Assembly (NCBI GenBank): GCA_026419785.1
Contig: JAODTK010005583.1
Coordinates: 186,001 to 250,000, forward strand
Reading direction: 5' to 3'
Length of the DNA: 64,000 nucleotides
DNA from: Sclerodactyla briareus
Lineage: Eukaryota; Echinodermata; Holothuroidea; Dendrochirotida; Sclerodactylidae
Shown here piece after piece: positions 47,460-60,364 of the stretch. A program made the translations under genes and the position numbers. The notes beneath the pieces are model-generated. The model was not told the DNA's origin. It saw only the letters and a program-made list of their open reading frames with translations, and searched no databases. Position 1 is the first letter of the stretch. Every line of letters starts with the position of its first letter.

Positions 47460-50090
47460 CATATTCCCACAATACTGAAGCTTTTAACCAGTATTATGGA
47501 GAGGAAACCAGTGTTTCTTTACGCGAAACTTAACTCGGGAGATCCTCACTCAAGGAAGGCGTTTGCGTGCCAAAGACGGGGCTCAATAAATACTTCAGAA
47601 AGTGGTTACCGTTACTTTACAACCTAATGGCCCAGGTGCTCAAACTTGGTCTATTGTGAAAGAGGAAGTGGAAGCTTTCTTCCATACCATTTTTTCTGGG
47701 GGTGGGGGGGGGGGGGTTAGTGTTAGAGAATTCCTATGAAATTCGAAAACGTTTGTTTACATTCGAGGAATCCTCATTTTACCCCAAAACCTGACCGAAC
47801 TCCTGTGAAGCCAAAAAAAATTGCGGTGACCAAAACCATCATGAATATTCCCCTCATTATGCACACCCGCAGACTCATTCTTTATTGGTTTGGGGGAAAA
47901 AATTAGCAAGAAGAGGAATTTTCACCGAGATTCCGAAGAAGAAAAACAAAGCGGTTGTTTCTCAATTCTAGCTCACCCCCCATATTCCAAGAGCAGGCTG
48001 CATTTTGCCGTCTGGTCAGCTCCTCTTCTCTCTCGATTGGTATATAACGTAGTGCATAAGCGCCATCAATTTGGCCAACAGATGGGATCAATCTTGAAGA
48101 AGCTCTCCAGCTATTAAGGTCAGTGGCCTATTCAGGATTCCCTCAATCGGAGCGTACCGGGAGGTTGTCTAGGGGGAGGGGGTTTGAGGGGGGGGGGGGT
48201 GTTGAGGTCGAAACCCAAGGTAAGCGCGCCTACATACACATGCCTCACCCTACATCTTGGCAAATAAGTACGTTTAGGGGCCCCCGGACAACATGCTGTG
48301 GCGTGATTTGCTAAAAAAAGATGTATTAGGGATTTTGTCATTGTTTTGCAAGCCAAAACATCATGTGAAATCAATAGTTGTGGTGAAATGAAATGACACA
48401 AACTTGTGGGATAATCTCCGAGGATTCATGTGGGGAAAATGACTACATAAGGATTGAATTCCACTGATCGTAAAAATTACAGCCTGTTTTGTTGCATTTG
48501 CAAATTGATTACGGAGGAAAAACGTCATTTTCACCAAAAATCAGTTGCATACTGATGGTGAGGCTCAATTTGAAGGAAAATCTCCCTTGATAATTCCGGT
48601 ATACAGGTTTCATTTGGAAGAAACTACCCCTTCAATACTCACTACTCACTAAAACAAAAATCATAAGTATATTCGTTGAAATATTGTACTAATTTTCATA
48701 TTGCATACATAATCAGCGTATTTTCCGGGTGCTTTCCGACCTTTTCGGATTCTTACTCCGAGGTATCAATATAGCCTTGGCCCTGATTGTGATTCTGCTC
48801 ATATGTGAATTTTTAGAGCTGAACGCTGGCACTTACATATTTTGTTGGAGAGGCTCATTATTTAAAGGGTTAGATGGCAGCTGCTTGAACATCGACATTG
48901 CAGGCAAGTAAACAACCCACAGTATATCATCCCCTGCAGAAACTATCCCTTATGGACCCATTTAGAGACAGCACATTACTCATGCCCCATTGACCTCAGT
49001 GACCGCTTGGCTCCACCAGTATCTTTCAGGGACCAACCTGTATTCCAGTCTCCATTTTCGTTAATAACGACAAGTTGAAAAAATACAATTTTGAACCTAC
49101 GGTGACCTTGAAATCATCGTCATGATTTTTCGAGTACCACTTTGTCTCCACCACCAAGTTTTCTTATAAATTCTGATTAACTTTATTTTTTCGCGGAAAC
49201 CGCTTGATTGGAGTTATGCGCTATCGGCCCAGGGTTTGTTTGCGTCTATCTATCGCCTAGCTTTTTTGGCGCGGCAGCGGAGACGGCGGCGGACACAACC
49301 CCCAACCATATACACTAAACAGTTGCTTACAGTGTTTTGCGGGGATGTAAATACATCACTTCAAAACCAACTCGCTATAAGGGAACATTATCATCAATTT
49401 CGGTCGAACAAACTGCAATGGACGCTCAGACATCTGTTGTTTCTTTGTTTCTTTAGTTTTTGTTCGGGGGAAGACGATAAGGGACTGGGAACCTTCTGCC
49501 ACATGCAGTCGTTAGTAAAACACATCTTTAATCAGTCCTGACAGAAACCATTATTGGTTACCAGTCTTCCTGACCTAGCTTCATCAATCTCCCCATCACA
49601 CCTCCAGTCACTGAGCTCGTTTGGAGTAATTTCGGGTCCATTATTCCAAGATCCAACGGGGGAAAAATGTTACATATAGCTAGTGTCCCAGTATGAAGTC
49701 ATTAAGAGCGATCTAAACAATATTTCAGTTGAACCGACTGATAGAAGTTAATATATGGTGGATCTTCACACTACGATTGCTCTCTCTCTATAGCTTACCC
49801 TATATATCGGGAGAAAAGGATCTACAAAACAGTATTTGCATATGGACACAACAGCAATTCACCGGAATATATAAGCCTAAAAGGCAAATAATAAGACAAC
49901 AGATCTTTATTCGAGAAAGTATTAAAATAGGTTCTCCCTCTTTGCTGTTACCCACTTGCTCATCACCACTGCATTTTCCACTTATCTATTTGGCGAGCTG
50001 TCAAGGGCGGCGATTTGTGTTTTGTGCTTTTGATCGGAGGGGACGAACAAGATGAATACTATCTCAGCCGGAGATCCACCACAGGTTGGC
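47460..50090. other. No recognisable gene; G-tracts
   Basis: Contains G-runs at 47,698-47,716 and 48,172-48,202 and frames up to 101 codons (49,236-49,541) with no motif. The 89-codon minus frame over the 48.2-kb G-tract is a low-complexity artefact. Confidence 0.4.
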
Positions 50091-50094
50091 GCTT

Positions 50095-50175
50095 AGCGTA
50101 CCAATAATTTTCGTTTGACAGACCCCCAGGATTGCAGAAAACGGCACTTCTCCCGTGCTCCTGGACAGTAAGCAG
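50095..50175 (+). repeat. Isolated copy of the splice-like cassette
   Basis: TAATTTTCGTTTGACAGACC, then CCCAGGATTGCAGAAAACGGCA and CAGTAAGCA, matching the three tandem units at 42,960-43,560. Confidence 0.7.
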
Positions 50176-50621
50176 CATTCCTAAAATTTATTTGAAAAAA
50201 TGTTATTGTAGGAAGGTTTCTCCAAAACTTATCGCCTGAGGATTCAATTTCAAGGTGTTTTTTGCGTTGGATGCTCTGACATTCTAAAATACCATGCAAG
50301 ATGCAATGAGGTTTACAGTCCATGAAAAGAGCATGGAAAATGGCAATGGCTATAACCATACGTTCGCGCGAAGCGCGAAATATTTGCAGAATCCATTTGA
50401 CCAACGACAGTGCACTGAACCCTCTTTGACCTTTCACTTACATAGGCCTGAGTTACTCAAGATACGGCCCCCCCATTTCTATCCTATTCGCGGACACCAC
50501 AGGCGCATGGGAAGGGACACTTCGAATCATGGACCAAGACAGTTGGCCAAATGAGTCTCGCACAGACGTAACCGCAACTAGCACGCGAAGGTCTGTGAAA
50601 ATTATCATTCTGGACATCCCA

Positions 50622-50716
50622 TCGAAAATTCAGGCATTCTTTGGATATGAACTTATCCTCACCTGAATTTTAATCATTTCTTTTGCAACGAATTTTGTGG
50701 CGTCCTTCACTGGCCC
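50622..50716 (+). repeat. Short dispersed repeat, copy 1
   Basis: AAATTCAGGCAT, a TGAATTTTAATCATTTCTTT-like block and TTTTGTGGCG recur in the same order at 51,547-51,638. Confidence 0.55.
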
Positions 50717-51546
50717 GTAATATTAGATGGCTATTCTATTGGCTTAATATGTGCACCGTGCATGCATTCAACCTTTCATTTCAACACGTGTTCGCCCCCT
50801 ATCTAGCGGAGCGCCATCATAGGCCTGTCGCGAGCGCACAAGATTTTTTTTGCGCAAGCCCCCAGATGCGGGCGTAAATTACCCTGTATCCCGGGGCTTT
50901 CTAGGCTGCATGTCCCAAACTTCAAATCTGGGCCTTTTGGTGATCACACAAATTTCTTTTCAATCCGTGGAAATTTGAACATTTTTGAACCCGGACTTAT
51001 CGCTCCCGACTTTAAACTTTTGGCCAGAATATCCAACCATTTGTATTCTATATAAAAACAGAATCTCACTTCAGTTTCGGGACATTTAGCTAGCTTCAGC
51101 TCTACTGTCCCAACCTGATTGACGTCATGTCCCGAAGAGCGGGAACGTCCGAGTAAGCAGTTAGCTTGAGAAAACATGCTTTGAAAAGCCATGCAGTCCT
51201 GATACCTAGGCTACTGCAGTCCCAAATCGCCCCCCCCGCGTGGTCGAGGGATGAGGATACGGACCGGAGCTAATGGTTCAGTAATAAAAAAGATGTTGAT
51301 TGCAGTTTTCAAGATCAATGAGAATGTTAACAAATTTTTTGGGTAATAAGTTCCTCACAAATATGTATAAGTTTGGGAGCCAATGAGGTGGAAATTTCCA
51401 CAGAGTGTCAGAGTGTGCGGGGATTTGACGGGAAGCACGGACAAAATTCACCACTAGTACGCGCGAAACAAATTTGTTCACTTTTTTAGTGCATTCGAGT
51501 CGAATTTGTCCTTTTTCTTTTTGTTCAATAGATAGTTGGAGCATCT

Positions 51547-51638
51547 AATCGGAAATTCAGGCAATACTTTTCTCCACTTAAATTTGAATCATTTCTTTCT
51601 TTTCCAACCGCAATTTTTGTGGCGATCCCTGGCCGCAT
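51547..51638 (+). repeat. Short dispersed repeat, copy 2
   Basis: Direct partner of 50,622-50,716 about 0.9 kb away. The right ends fall in CTGGCC-like sequence in both. Confidence 0.55.
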
Positions 51639-51984
51639 GTTCGATGCCGCCCAACCGTGTTCTTCTCATACTGATAGTATGTGACTGTGTACCCAACTTT
51701 CAACAAGTGGTCACACCCATAAATAAATTTCAGCATTCCCCCCGCCAATCTTATGCAAACGATATGGAGTGAAGGAGAACCCTTCTTTCATTGATAATTA
51801 AGAACGACCTGAGTAATGTTCAGGCATTTTTTTTTTGTTAAGGGACATCACATGTCGCACAAAGGCACCCCAAATTCTGAACACTACCGATACATAGGAT
51901 AACCCCGCGCGTATCGCGCCAAAAAAAATCGGAATGAAGAGGCAGAATTCACTCAACTTGATCGTTTAGGTCATCATGCCTTTG

Positions 51985-52125
51985 TCAGTGTCATCTAAAT
52001 ATAGACGGGGGCTCGGGAGGGGGGGGGGGACGAAATGCCTTGCGTCCCCCTCAACCAAAATATTGGGACCCCGTCCCCCCGCCCCCCCCCCCCCCCATGA
52101 TCGCCCCGCCGCCGCCCTTCGCGAG
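51985..52125 (-). mobile_element. G-tract non-autonomous element, copy 2
   Basis: Minus strand: GGCGGCGGGGCGATCATGGG, G-runs, GGGGGACGGGGTCCC, CAATATTTTGG. Homologous in order to 44,150-44,305. Confidence 0.55.
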
Positions 52126-52129
52126 CTGT

Positions 52130-53540
52130 AACCTGCATGTTTGATATAATGAATTGCTTCGCCGCGCCGAAGTCCTCTCCCTTCTCTGACGCGAGCCCTC
52201 TATTTAGTGACTTTCATCTCTGGCAATCGTTCACTTTGGTAAGTTTTGTCATGACCCGATTGGCTGAATTCTGGTCAGGTGGTAGGAAGTTACAGGGTTG
52301 CCTATTGTTGTTCGGTCAAATTGTACGTTGCGGTATACTTACCAAGAAAAACCTGATGAAGACAGTCACGTACCAAACGTTACAAGCATCAGCTGGCTTC
52401 TGTAGCAAATTCATCAACATTTAATGGTATAACTCATTCATATGTTTTTTGCCTTGCCCTCCTGGAATAGTCCGGAAGTATGGAAGGAGGAAAAAAAGTG
52501 AGCTGTGCGGGAATGGGGAAATGGAAGAGGCCGAAGGACAGAAGATAAACGAGGAACGAGAAATGTGAAATGTAAACGTGAACAACAGAACCGCCGAGAA
52601 CAATTAACGTTGTAAGAATTGACTACGCCACCCAACTGAGGACAGGACGGATTTGAACTGAAGTATAGGCCACTGCATGACTCCACTGACTTTTAGAGCA
52701 TTAGCTTTGATAAGGCAACGGACGTGTTTTTAAGTTATTCACCTAGACCTGGAAGTGCAAGGAGTAATGATATTTCATGATATCTTCTCTCTTTCTGACT
52801 TGTGGGGTTCCACAGGGTTAAGTACGGTCCACTAATATTTGGAATATTTAAATGGCCATGGATTCAAGTTCACTAATCACTGTTCAGTGATATGTATGCG
52901 TCTGATACGACCACTGGACAGATCTCAGCCAAAGAGGTAAATCGATAGCTGACCTGAATATTGAAAATTTACCATACCCAGGCCCCTCTATGCTCTCCCG
53001 CACCGAGCTTAGGTTCGACAGCGACGATTAGTTCCGGAATTAATGAGAAAAAAAAAACAGGATTCTGCCTCTGAAGCCATCGTGACTCTCGGCTGGTCGA
53101 CACCCCTCCCTTGCAAGAAAAGCCTTTGACCACACTTGTTGTTGGGGTTTCTATGGCTCATGGCGTAGACCCCACTGCCTGCTTCTTACAAGAACGCAAC
53201 TTTGCGTAGTGATTTGTCAAATATCCGATAAACGAGAGGGAACTTTCAAGATCACCGAAATCCGAAGAATGATTCAGCAGGAAGGATTATGTGTCAAGTG
53301 GTCAAGCTAAGTTCAAGTATACACGTCCCTTCCTTGGTCATTAAACTACATGCAGATAATACCTTGTGCCTATATCCCTATACTTTTCCGAACGGTTAGG
53401 GTTTCTATTGCTTATGATGCTGGTGAGAGCAATCACAATAAAACTGTTGGAGATTATATGTTAATATGAAAAGTTTTGTTTAGTACAGGATTGAGACATA
53501 TGGACCAAATTGTTAATGATTGTCAAGTCAATACCATTGA
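52130..53540. other. No recognisable gene
   Basis: Contains a partial hammerhead look-alike at 52,349 (see rejected items). Frames up to 95 codons show no motif. Confidence 0.4.
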
Positions 53541-53544
53541 GTGG

Positions 53545-54215
53545 GTACATGAAAGGTGCGCAGTAGCCACACAGACAAACAAAACTTCCTTCACGCTACT
53601 CCGATGAGATGTTGCTCAGTGCGAGAAACAATGGTCGAACATGAAATTTATCAAAAAGGTTGATTTAAAGCATTGTTTCACCCTTTCACAGAGGACCTTA
53701 ACTGAAGATAGCATATAATAAGTGTTTTAGACGTCAGCATAGGTGACTCATTGATTGGTGGGACAAACACGACGAGGCTGGTCGTTAACAAAGAACTGAC
53801 ACGAAGGTAACAAGGTACCTTAGGTCAACAAGATCAAAGAAAGTCTATTTGGTAAACCAGATGTAGTTTGCACAGGACGAACAAAAATTCTCTTTACGCA
53901 CACCCCCTAAAATGTTCTGTTGCGAAGATATATGAAAATTTTAGATTATGCAGTGTGTTAGAGGCGTTTACCCTTTTACAGAGGACCTAGATGGAGATAG
54001 AGTGTGATGAGTGTTTAGTCAGTGCAATTGACTATTGGTTTGTTGCAACAAGATGAGTCTGGTCGCACAGCAAATGACCCGGAGAGGTCACAAGGTGTTA
54101 GGTCAAAGAGGTCAAAAAGGTCACTGAGGTCAAAGTAGGTCACCAGATGTAATTCACCAAGACGAACAAAACTTGAAATGTTTCGTTGCCAAGGGATATA
54201 GGAGGAATTGCCCTA
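53545..54215 (+). repeat. Satellite with ~290-bp unit (about 2.3 copies)
   Basis: CAGAGGACCT recurs at 53,690 and 53,980, followed in both units by GAAGATAG/GGAGATAG, GTGTTTTAG/GTGTTTAG, CTGGTCG, GGTAACAAGGT/GGTCACAAGGT, GGTCAA repeats, CCAGATGTA and GACGAACAAAA. A partial unit precedes them. GGTCA/AGGTC half-site clusters at 54,085-54,140 are prominent. Confidence 0.85.
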
Positions 54216-55079
54216 TGTGACCTTCACTGGACTTGACCCGGAACCAAAAAAAAATAGGGTTCATTCCTAACCATATGTGCAAACCCTGACACACATACCT
54301 AAAACGAACTTAATAGATACTTGCCTCCATTAGAGATCGTGCTGAAAGGTTTTGACTTTTGAAACTTTGACAGAGATTGCCCGTCGGCTTGTCGGGACTT
54401 GAATTACCTTGAATTGGCATAAAAACGATATCGTTCATCTTGTCCCAAATGAGCAACCCCAGCTAATTTGAACTTGATCACCTGTTTGCGTTCGTTAAGG
54501 GGGTCACATACACAGTAACTTACACATACACACATAGCACGAAATGATGCTTAGATTCGTGTTGCATTCGGCAAGAATCAAAAATCAGATCAGCTGAATA
54601 TCTTGCCGTGGAAATGACCTGCAAACAGTTGGTTGGCACCCACTCACTGCACTTGCGGCAGACCAGAAACCAAGGAGATAGTATCCAGATCAGGCATGCA
54701 CGTCCGCGTCCAGGGCATAATATTCGTTTCCACGGTACAGTGCGGTTGTTTGATGGGACGCGTTCAGTTCACGTATGTTGGGACGTTCAGTTCACTGTGT
54801 TTTTAGCCAGATCCCTGTTGTGGACCAGAATTGATCCGGAATCGGATGAATGACCACTGAGTTGGACTGATTTTTGCGGATATCTGTCAGATGTTACCTT
54901 CGGACTGACTGGATCAAAAGTGAAATAACAGTCGTTTTCGTGGACATATGTTTCGTTTGCTACAGGTATAATAATTGGGTGGTGGTAATATTTTAGGGTG
55001 GATTGCATAAATGAACCCATTCAGATGTGTATCTGGGTGTATCGCCTTTCGGTATGAAAATTCAGTTTTAAGATCCGAT

Positions 55080-55195
55080 TTATAGAGATGGGGTTAGGGT
55101 TCGTGTGGGTAAGGTTTAGGTTTTAGGTGACATAAGCTTGAGATTACATCTGGAAATTGGAACGCGACCCTAACCCTACGCTAACCCTAATTGCG
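55080..55195. repeat. Inverted TTAGGG / CCCTAA short tracts
   Basis: TTAGGGTT and TTTAGG-like units at 55,092-55,130 face CCCTAACCCTA-like units at 55,168-55,190. Together they form a weak inverted pair of telomere-like sequence. Confidence 0.5.
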
Positions 55196-55848
55196 AACAC
55201 AGGATATACAATATGCAATTCATGCCGATTTTAGAATTACGGTTTCACGTGCAAAATTCAGTTTTCAATCCAACGATGTTTAGTGTTATGCCCTAGGGGA
55301 TACGAAGGTCCTCCTTAAGTCCTTGGCGGAGTTATGGCCTAAGGCTAGGCAGGCCTACATAAAACAGTACAGATACTGATGTATCACCATTTATCCCTAT
55401 GCAGTGATAACCACTGGCTGGTGGTGTTTGCATAGTACCAGACAGACAAGGACAAGACAATCACAGGTGCCCAGGGTCCTATCCTAGGCCTAGGGTACTC
55501 AGACTTGAACAAAACTGTACGTGTAACTTGAGGTATGATGGGGTACGTGTCGAGTGCGCACCAAGCCTAAAAATGTACCACAATTTTTCACCCAGACCAT
55601 TCAATAATGCAAAATCAATATTTATCGAGTAAATAGGTATGTGATGCAAGTGTATTTACTAACCTGATATTACATTGGCTTGAATCAAAGAATACGGGGA
55701 TTTCCGCGACCGGTCCGGACCGGTTTGATATTGCTTGTGTTACCCGTCGAGTGCGACTGCGACGTTAATGAAACCGGATGGCCCGTACTTCAAGATTAAG
55801 TTTCAAGGACAGTATATTTGTTAGGGACTTAGGGACCTGGGAAGTTAA

Positions 55849-56690
55849 AGGGGAACTCCAGGTAAGAGACCTGTTCCGACTTTTCTGCATCCTTTCAAAC
55901 CATTCCATCCGTCTTTTGAACTCGTTATTTGAAAGTCAGTCGAAGTTTAGCATGGCCCTCGTTTGAAACAATAATCTTTACTAATCTGTACTACCCCTTC
56001 CCTTTCTAATTAGCATTTTCATCCCAAGTCTTGTCGAAATTTGGAAAACAAATGACTGATTTTGCCAACATAAATCAATCTGACCAAAAACAAGCAGTCA
56101 CAGGATTAAAATGACCAATCAGATTATGCGCCTTCTACGACGACTGTTCAAAAATGAGAAATTTGTACAGTGAATCTCACATACATTAACTCAATGGGCA
56201 TCTCTATTAGACTTTGTGTAAACGTCGATCGAGCGAGTTCGAAAAGATTGTTGGCGAGTGGGCATATTGTTGCTTCTGGTGTTATTTTTTAATTGGTGTT
56301 AAGCCATTATAACTTCAATAGAAATGAGTTGGAGGCTCCCCACCAGTGTAATTATGCATCCAATTTGTTCTCAATTAACAGTATTCTTTGTTTGAAAGAA
56401 TTATGATATTAAAGCGATATTCACGAACGTACGTGTACATGGCACAACCTGAGGCTATTCTGGTTGCTTGGTATTTTTGACTTCGTCCGAATATGGGGAT
56501 ATTGCAGTTTGTGGCAATAATGGTGCTGTGCACTGTTACCGCGCTGTGTTATGACTATACAACCAAGGGTGAACTTTGAATTCACTGTGACAATGATACG
56601 GGAGCTTTCAAGTCCATCGAAACACCGTTAGGAATGTCTGAAAAAATATCTAAAATGCAAGAAAACATACCTCTTGCCTGGAGTTCCCCG
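55849..56690. mobile_element. Non-autonomous DNA transposon with TTAA target duplication (842 bp)
   Basis: Both ends read inward as GGGGAACTCCAGG(T/C)AAGAG, preceded by A on the left and C on the right. TTAA lies immediately outside each end (55,845-55,848 and 56,691-56,694). TTAA duplication is typical of the Kolobok and piggyBac superfamilies; the (A/C)GGGG start fits Kolobok-like ends better than piggyBac. The interior has no transposase motif. It would have been moved by an enzyme encoded elsewhere. Confidence 0.8.
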
Positions 56691-56854
56691 TTAAAGTTTG
56701 ATGGCCCTCTGGGTGTTTTTTCCCTGTGTAAAGCGAGAACCATTTACACTACGGAAATGAAAAATAAAATAGGGGATCATAAGTAACCGTATTTTGAATT
56801 GGTTGCAGACCATAGGGTGTTTAATATCATCCCGAATAGATGAATTCTACGTAA

Positions 56855-56900
56855 TGCGCCCTCCCCCTTCCCCCCCCTTCCCCTCCCCCCCTCCCTCATC
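56855..56900 (+). repeat. C/T-rich tract
   Basis: About 45 bp of C-runs and T, giving a glycine/arginine-rich artefact frame on the minus strand. Confidence 0.8.
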
Positions 56901-57879
56901 AATGCTAAATAGCTATTTCCAACAGATTTCCCCTTTGAACCTGCCTTACAAATGATCATCTGACCTGAAAACCTACCTAACAGCCGCCGTAAGCTAGGCA
57001 GCTGATCAAGACGTATACTTTTCACGACTAGGGCTTCACCGATGTCCCGGTTAATAATTCGAGTCCCCCGACCATGTCGGGATCCGGGTAGAAAAATCCC
57101 ATACCCGATACCCGAAAATGACATCACATGAAAGATTTTAATGAAAAAAGAATATTAGCATTTTCTTTGCTTCAATTGAATTTTCTTACCTCCAATGTTG
57201 AGCGTGACTGATTCATCTACCTCTAAAATGTTAAACTGTTGGGGAATCGCTGATCATCATGCAATCAGGACCGGATAGATAACCCAGCAATACAATACAC
57301 TTTCCATACATACGCAACACGGCTGGATTGCTATGGCAATTACAGTCGCTCTAACGTAACTGGATTTATTTCAGCAAGAAAACCGAAGCAAGCACAGTCT
57401 AAATTACCAGAAATGCCAGCCAAATCATTGCTAACCTTAATATATAATTGTTTTATCCACCATAGCACCTATTAATCACGTTCATCTCATTTCTAGAAAT
57501 TGTAGGCTCACGCAATAATTGCAGTATCATTCAACCGCCGAGCGACGATCATAATACCAATTCAGTCGATCCTTACCACATTGTCCCATAACAAACCCCA
57601 ATACGCGAAAAGAACGTTACTGTATCGTGGGAATTTATCTTCGCTCTGTTACGAACCAATCCGAGTGGCTACTAGGTATTGTGTGTATGCCCCCCACATT
57701 ATCAGTGGCGGGAGCGCACTGAATCAGAGCAGTGCTTAACACTTGTTTCAAGTTCCAACTAGGAACAGGACTATATTTAAAATTTAAAATATTTTTTATA
57801 AATTAGTGCACAGCATCGGGGGAGTGAGCTAGCATCGTACACTTGTACAGCCGTTTGAGATTCAGGAAAACTTAGTGGT

Positions 57880-58345
57880 CACGTTGGATGTGTGTATGTG
57901 GTGTGTGTATGTCACACTTTCTCGTTAGCAGGATTTTCTCACACAAACCGTGAGGCTGATTATTGACGAAATTTGGAGCCCGGGGTTGGTTGAACAAGAT
58001 CTGATTAGATTCTGGGCAGCAAGTCATTATAAAGTTGGTTAATTAGCTTCTTTTAATGAAATTTATTGTTTAATCTCGTTGGCAAGATTTACACAAGACC
58101 GTATGTGCTACAGTGATGTAGTTGGCATGTAGACCTGGCTGACCGGTGAAGACTGATTATATTTCACCCAAAATACTGCTATTAAAATGTCTAATTTTTG
58201 CATAATTTTGCAAATTTTTCAAGATTGTCGGATTTCCAGGAAACTTGGTGGATGTGTTACCATGTTCACCGAAAAAATTCAGGGCACTGGAGGTCATGTA
58301 ATGTGTCTAATTTGCATAATTTATGCAATTGCACTGTTGCTTAAA
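57880..58345 (+). repeat. Direct duplication, copy 1 (~450 bp)
   Basis: Aligns with 59,875-60,310: ACTTTCTCGTTAGCAGGATT, GATGAAATTT-like and CTGATTAGATT blocks, TTAGC-TTTTA, a GGCAAGATTAC-like block, GTGCT-CAGTGAT and CACTGGAGGT occur in order. The identity is unknown; a CA/TG-rich segment precedes both. Confidence 0.8.
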
Positions 58346-58487
58346 CTCGAAACTTGTGGAGGCACTGATAGTCTGGATCATACATCAGTTACGCAATGCA
58401 TCACCATCAGTGTTGAAAGTGTCTGCTTTCTAGTTGGGTTCTAGGACGGAAATCAGCGAAGTGAACAGCTGCGAAAATCTTCAAAAC

Positions 58488-58690
58488 CTTCTTGAATTCA
58501 TCATTTCGAAAAGTTGATCGATCTAATAATTACTTGTACACACCCTACTTGACCCTTTGAGTGCATTTCTCTGTTATTTTGCTAAATGGAATCTTAAAAA
58601 AATTGAATTCTCTTGAGTGTCTGGGACTACCGGAGACCAGTAACCTGTACTAATTCAGAATCAGTGCACTGACCCTAACCTTGTGATACT
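58488..58690 (+). repeat. Dispersed repeat, copy 2
   Basis: Partner of 42,375-42,640, 16 kb away in direct orientation. It starts about 140 bp after the direct duplication ends. Confidence 0.65.
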
Positions 58691-58694
58691 AATA

Positions 58695-59870
58695 TGAATT
58701 CTAGAAGATAGAACATCTACATGTAGGCCTAGGCTAGGCCTATCTTAGCCACGTATCCGAAGAAATTGACTGTGCACACTTCCCATGAAAGTGGACAAAC
58801 TCCATCATACTTGCATCATTCTTCCGGTAGTGCACAGCATTCCATGCCACAGCTTTCACAGTCCCACCAATACCATCCCCGTCACAGGTCTCTTGCATGT
58901 GACGTGGCAGAGAAGTTCCACATCTGGATGCCATGCTCCTTCGAAGGAGATTCCAGTTGTGATACGTGTTCGGATGAATGCGGCCTGCATTCATTTTGTG
59001 TAGCAATGCTCCCAAAACTGAAAGATGCAAAGGTTTACTTAGTACTAGGTCATCAGTTTGTGCCCTCCTTAAGTACTTTGGTCAGCCTGCCTGCTGTATT
59101 ATAGGTACCTACACTAGTGTACAGTAGCTTGATCAGTGTTCTCCACGAGCTGTTTTTGTCCGTATGTTGCACTCGCCCAAAAATTGAAAAATGGCTTGCC
59201 ACCCGGACAAAAAAAAATGTACCAACGCGACCAAAAAAAAGCTTCCAGGGCAAAAACTTATAAATTAATACTTTCTCATTGACCAAAAAGCAATAACTTC
59301 AGTAATTAACATTGTGAAACAGTGATCAGTACAGCTCTCAGTTGTTGAAATGAGCTAACAATCACATTCAAAATTCATTTTTGCAAAGAAAATCCACGTG
59401 AGGAAAAAAAAAAGAAAAAAAAAAAAAGAAGGGGGACTCGTCCTTCATTTGATCCCTCGCCGAGCCGGCGTTCACTATTGATCCACAACCTTTGGAGCAC
59501 CCAGACAAAAAAATTGACAAGAGGAGAACTCTGTTGATGGGTGTGTGAAGTGAACAACCCAGAGTGGAGAGATGCAATTGGTCGATGGACTGACTAGCAT
59601 TCGTCAGTGATTTGCCTTGGCAGATTCTGACCAATATTGACCGGAAAATGGAGTCTGGAAGATATAATCAAGGGTATACATGAAGAAACTAACATACAGT
59701 ATCAATTGTGGTGAACTATAAACGTATAAATGTGTTGCAGGGTTAGAAGATGATGTGACTCATGTTACATACATTGTAACTCGGGTTACAATGTTTATGA
59801 CTCGATACTTTGTGCCTGTTCTAGCTATGTTGTCTCACTGAACAAAGTTCAGAAAGAGGCTTAGGCAACC
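58695..59870. other. No recognisable gene
   Basis: Contains a 112-codon frame (58,766-59,104) with several Cys and His residues but no family pattern, and an overlapping frame on the other strand. A/G homopolymer at 59,402-59,436. Confidence 0.35.
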
Positions 59871-59874
59871 ACTT

Positions 59875-60310
59875 TGGCGTGTGTGTTTGCGTGGTGCTGT
59901 CTGTTACACTTTCTCGTTAGCAGGATTTATATGAAAGGTAAGGTCGATTTTGATGAAATTTTGATTATAGTATGCGGGAGTGAGTGAACTGATTAGATTT
60001 TAGGCACAAAAGTCACTAATCAAGTAGGGTGATTAGCCTATTTTATTAATCATTTCAAATTCATTAGCAAGATTACGGACAAACCTTAGGTGCTGTAGTG
60101 ATTCGGTTTGGTACATAGGTAGGAGATTTTCATCAGAAAATATGCCAAATAATGCACTGAATTGGCATTAATTGAGCCAAAATTTTGAAGTTAGTCAGAT
60201 TTCATGAAAATTGGTGAAAATCAGTTCTGAAGCCTTTTTACAAATAATTGGGCTCACTGGAGGTTTTTTCTATGTGTCTAATCTGACATAATGATGCAAC
60301 TCTCAAGCTG
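59875..60310 (+). repeat. Direct duplication, copy 2 (~435 bp)
   Basis: Partner of 57,880-58,345 at 2.0 kb distance. Its last part (CACTGGAGG...GTGTCTAAT) continues into shorter related tandem units. Confidence 0.8.
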
Positions 60311-60364
60311 GTTGGATTTTTTTTAATTTTCTTTGAATCTGGTTGAGTATAGTTACTTTCAGTC

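Noticed and set aside
49236-49541. 101-codon frame with an arginine-rich stretch
   Set aside because: No motif, no splice-compatible neighbours and no support from a second frame segment.
52349-52375. CTGATGA followed by a short hairpin and CAAACGTT, resembling another hammerhead
   Set aside because: The GAAA element reads CAAA, stem II is mispaired and no stem I partner precedes the core.
58766-59104. 112-codon Cys/His-containing frame as a possible zinc-finger exon
   Set aside because: Cysteine and histidine spacing fits no finger pattern and an overlapping antisense frame of similar length exists.
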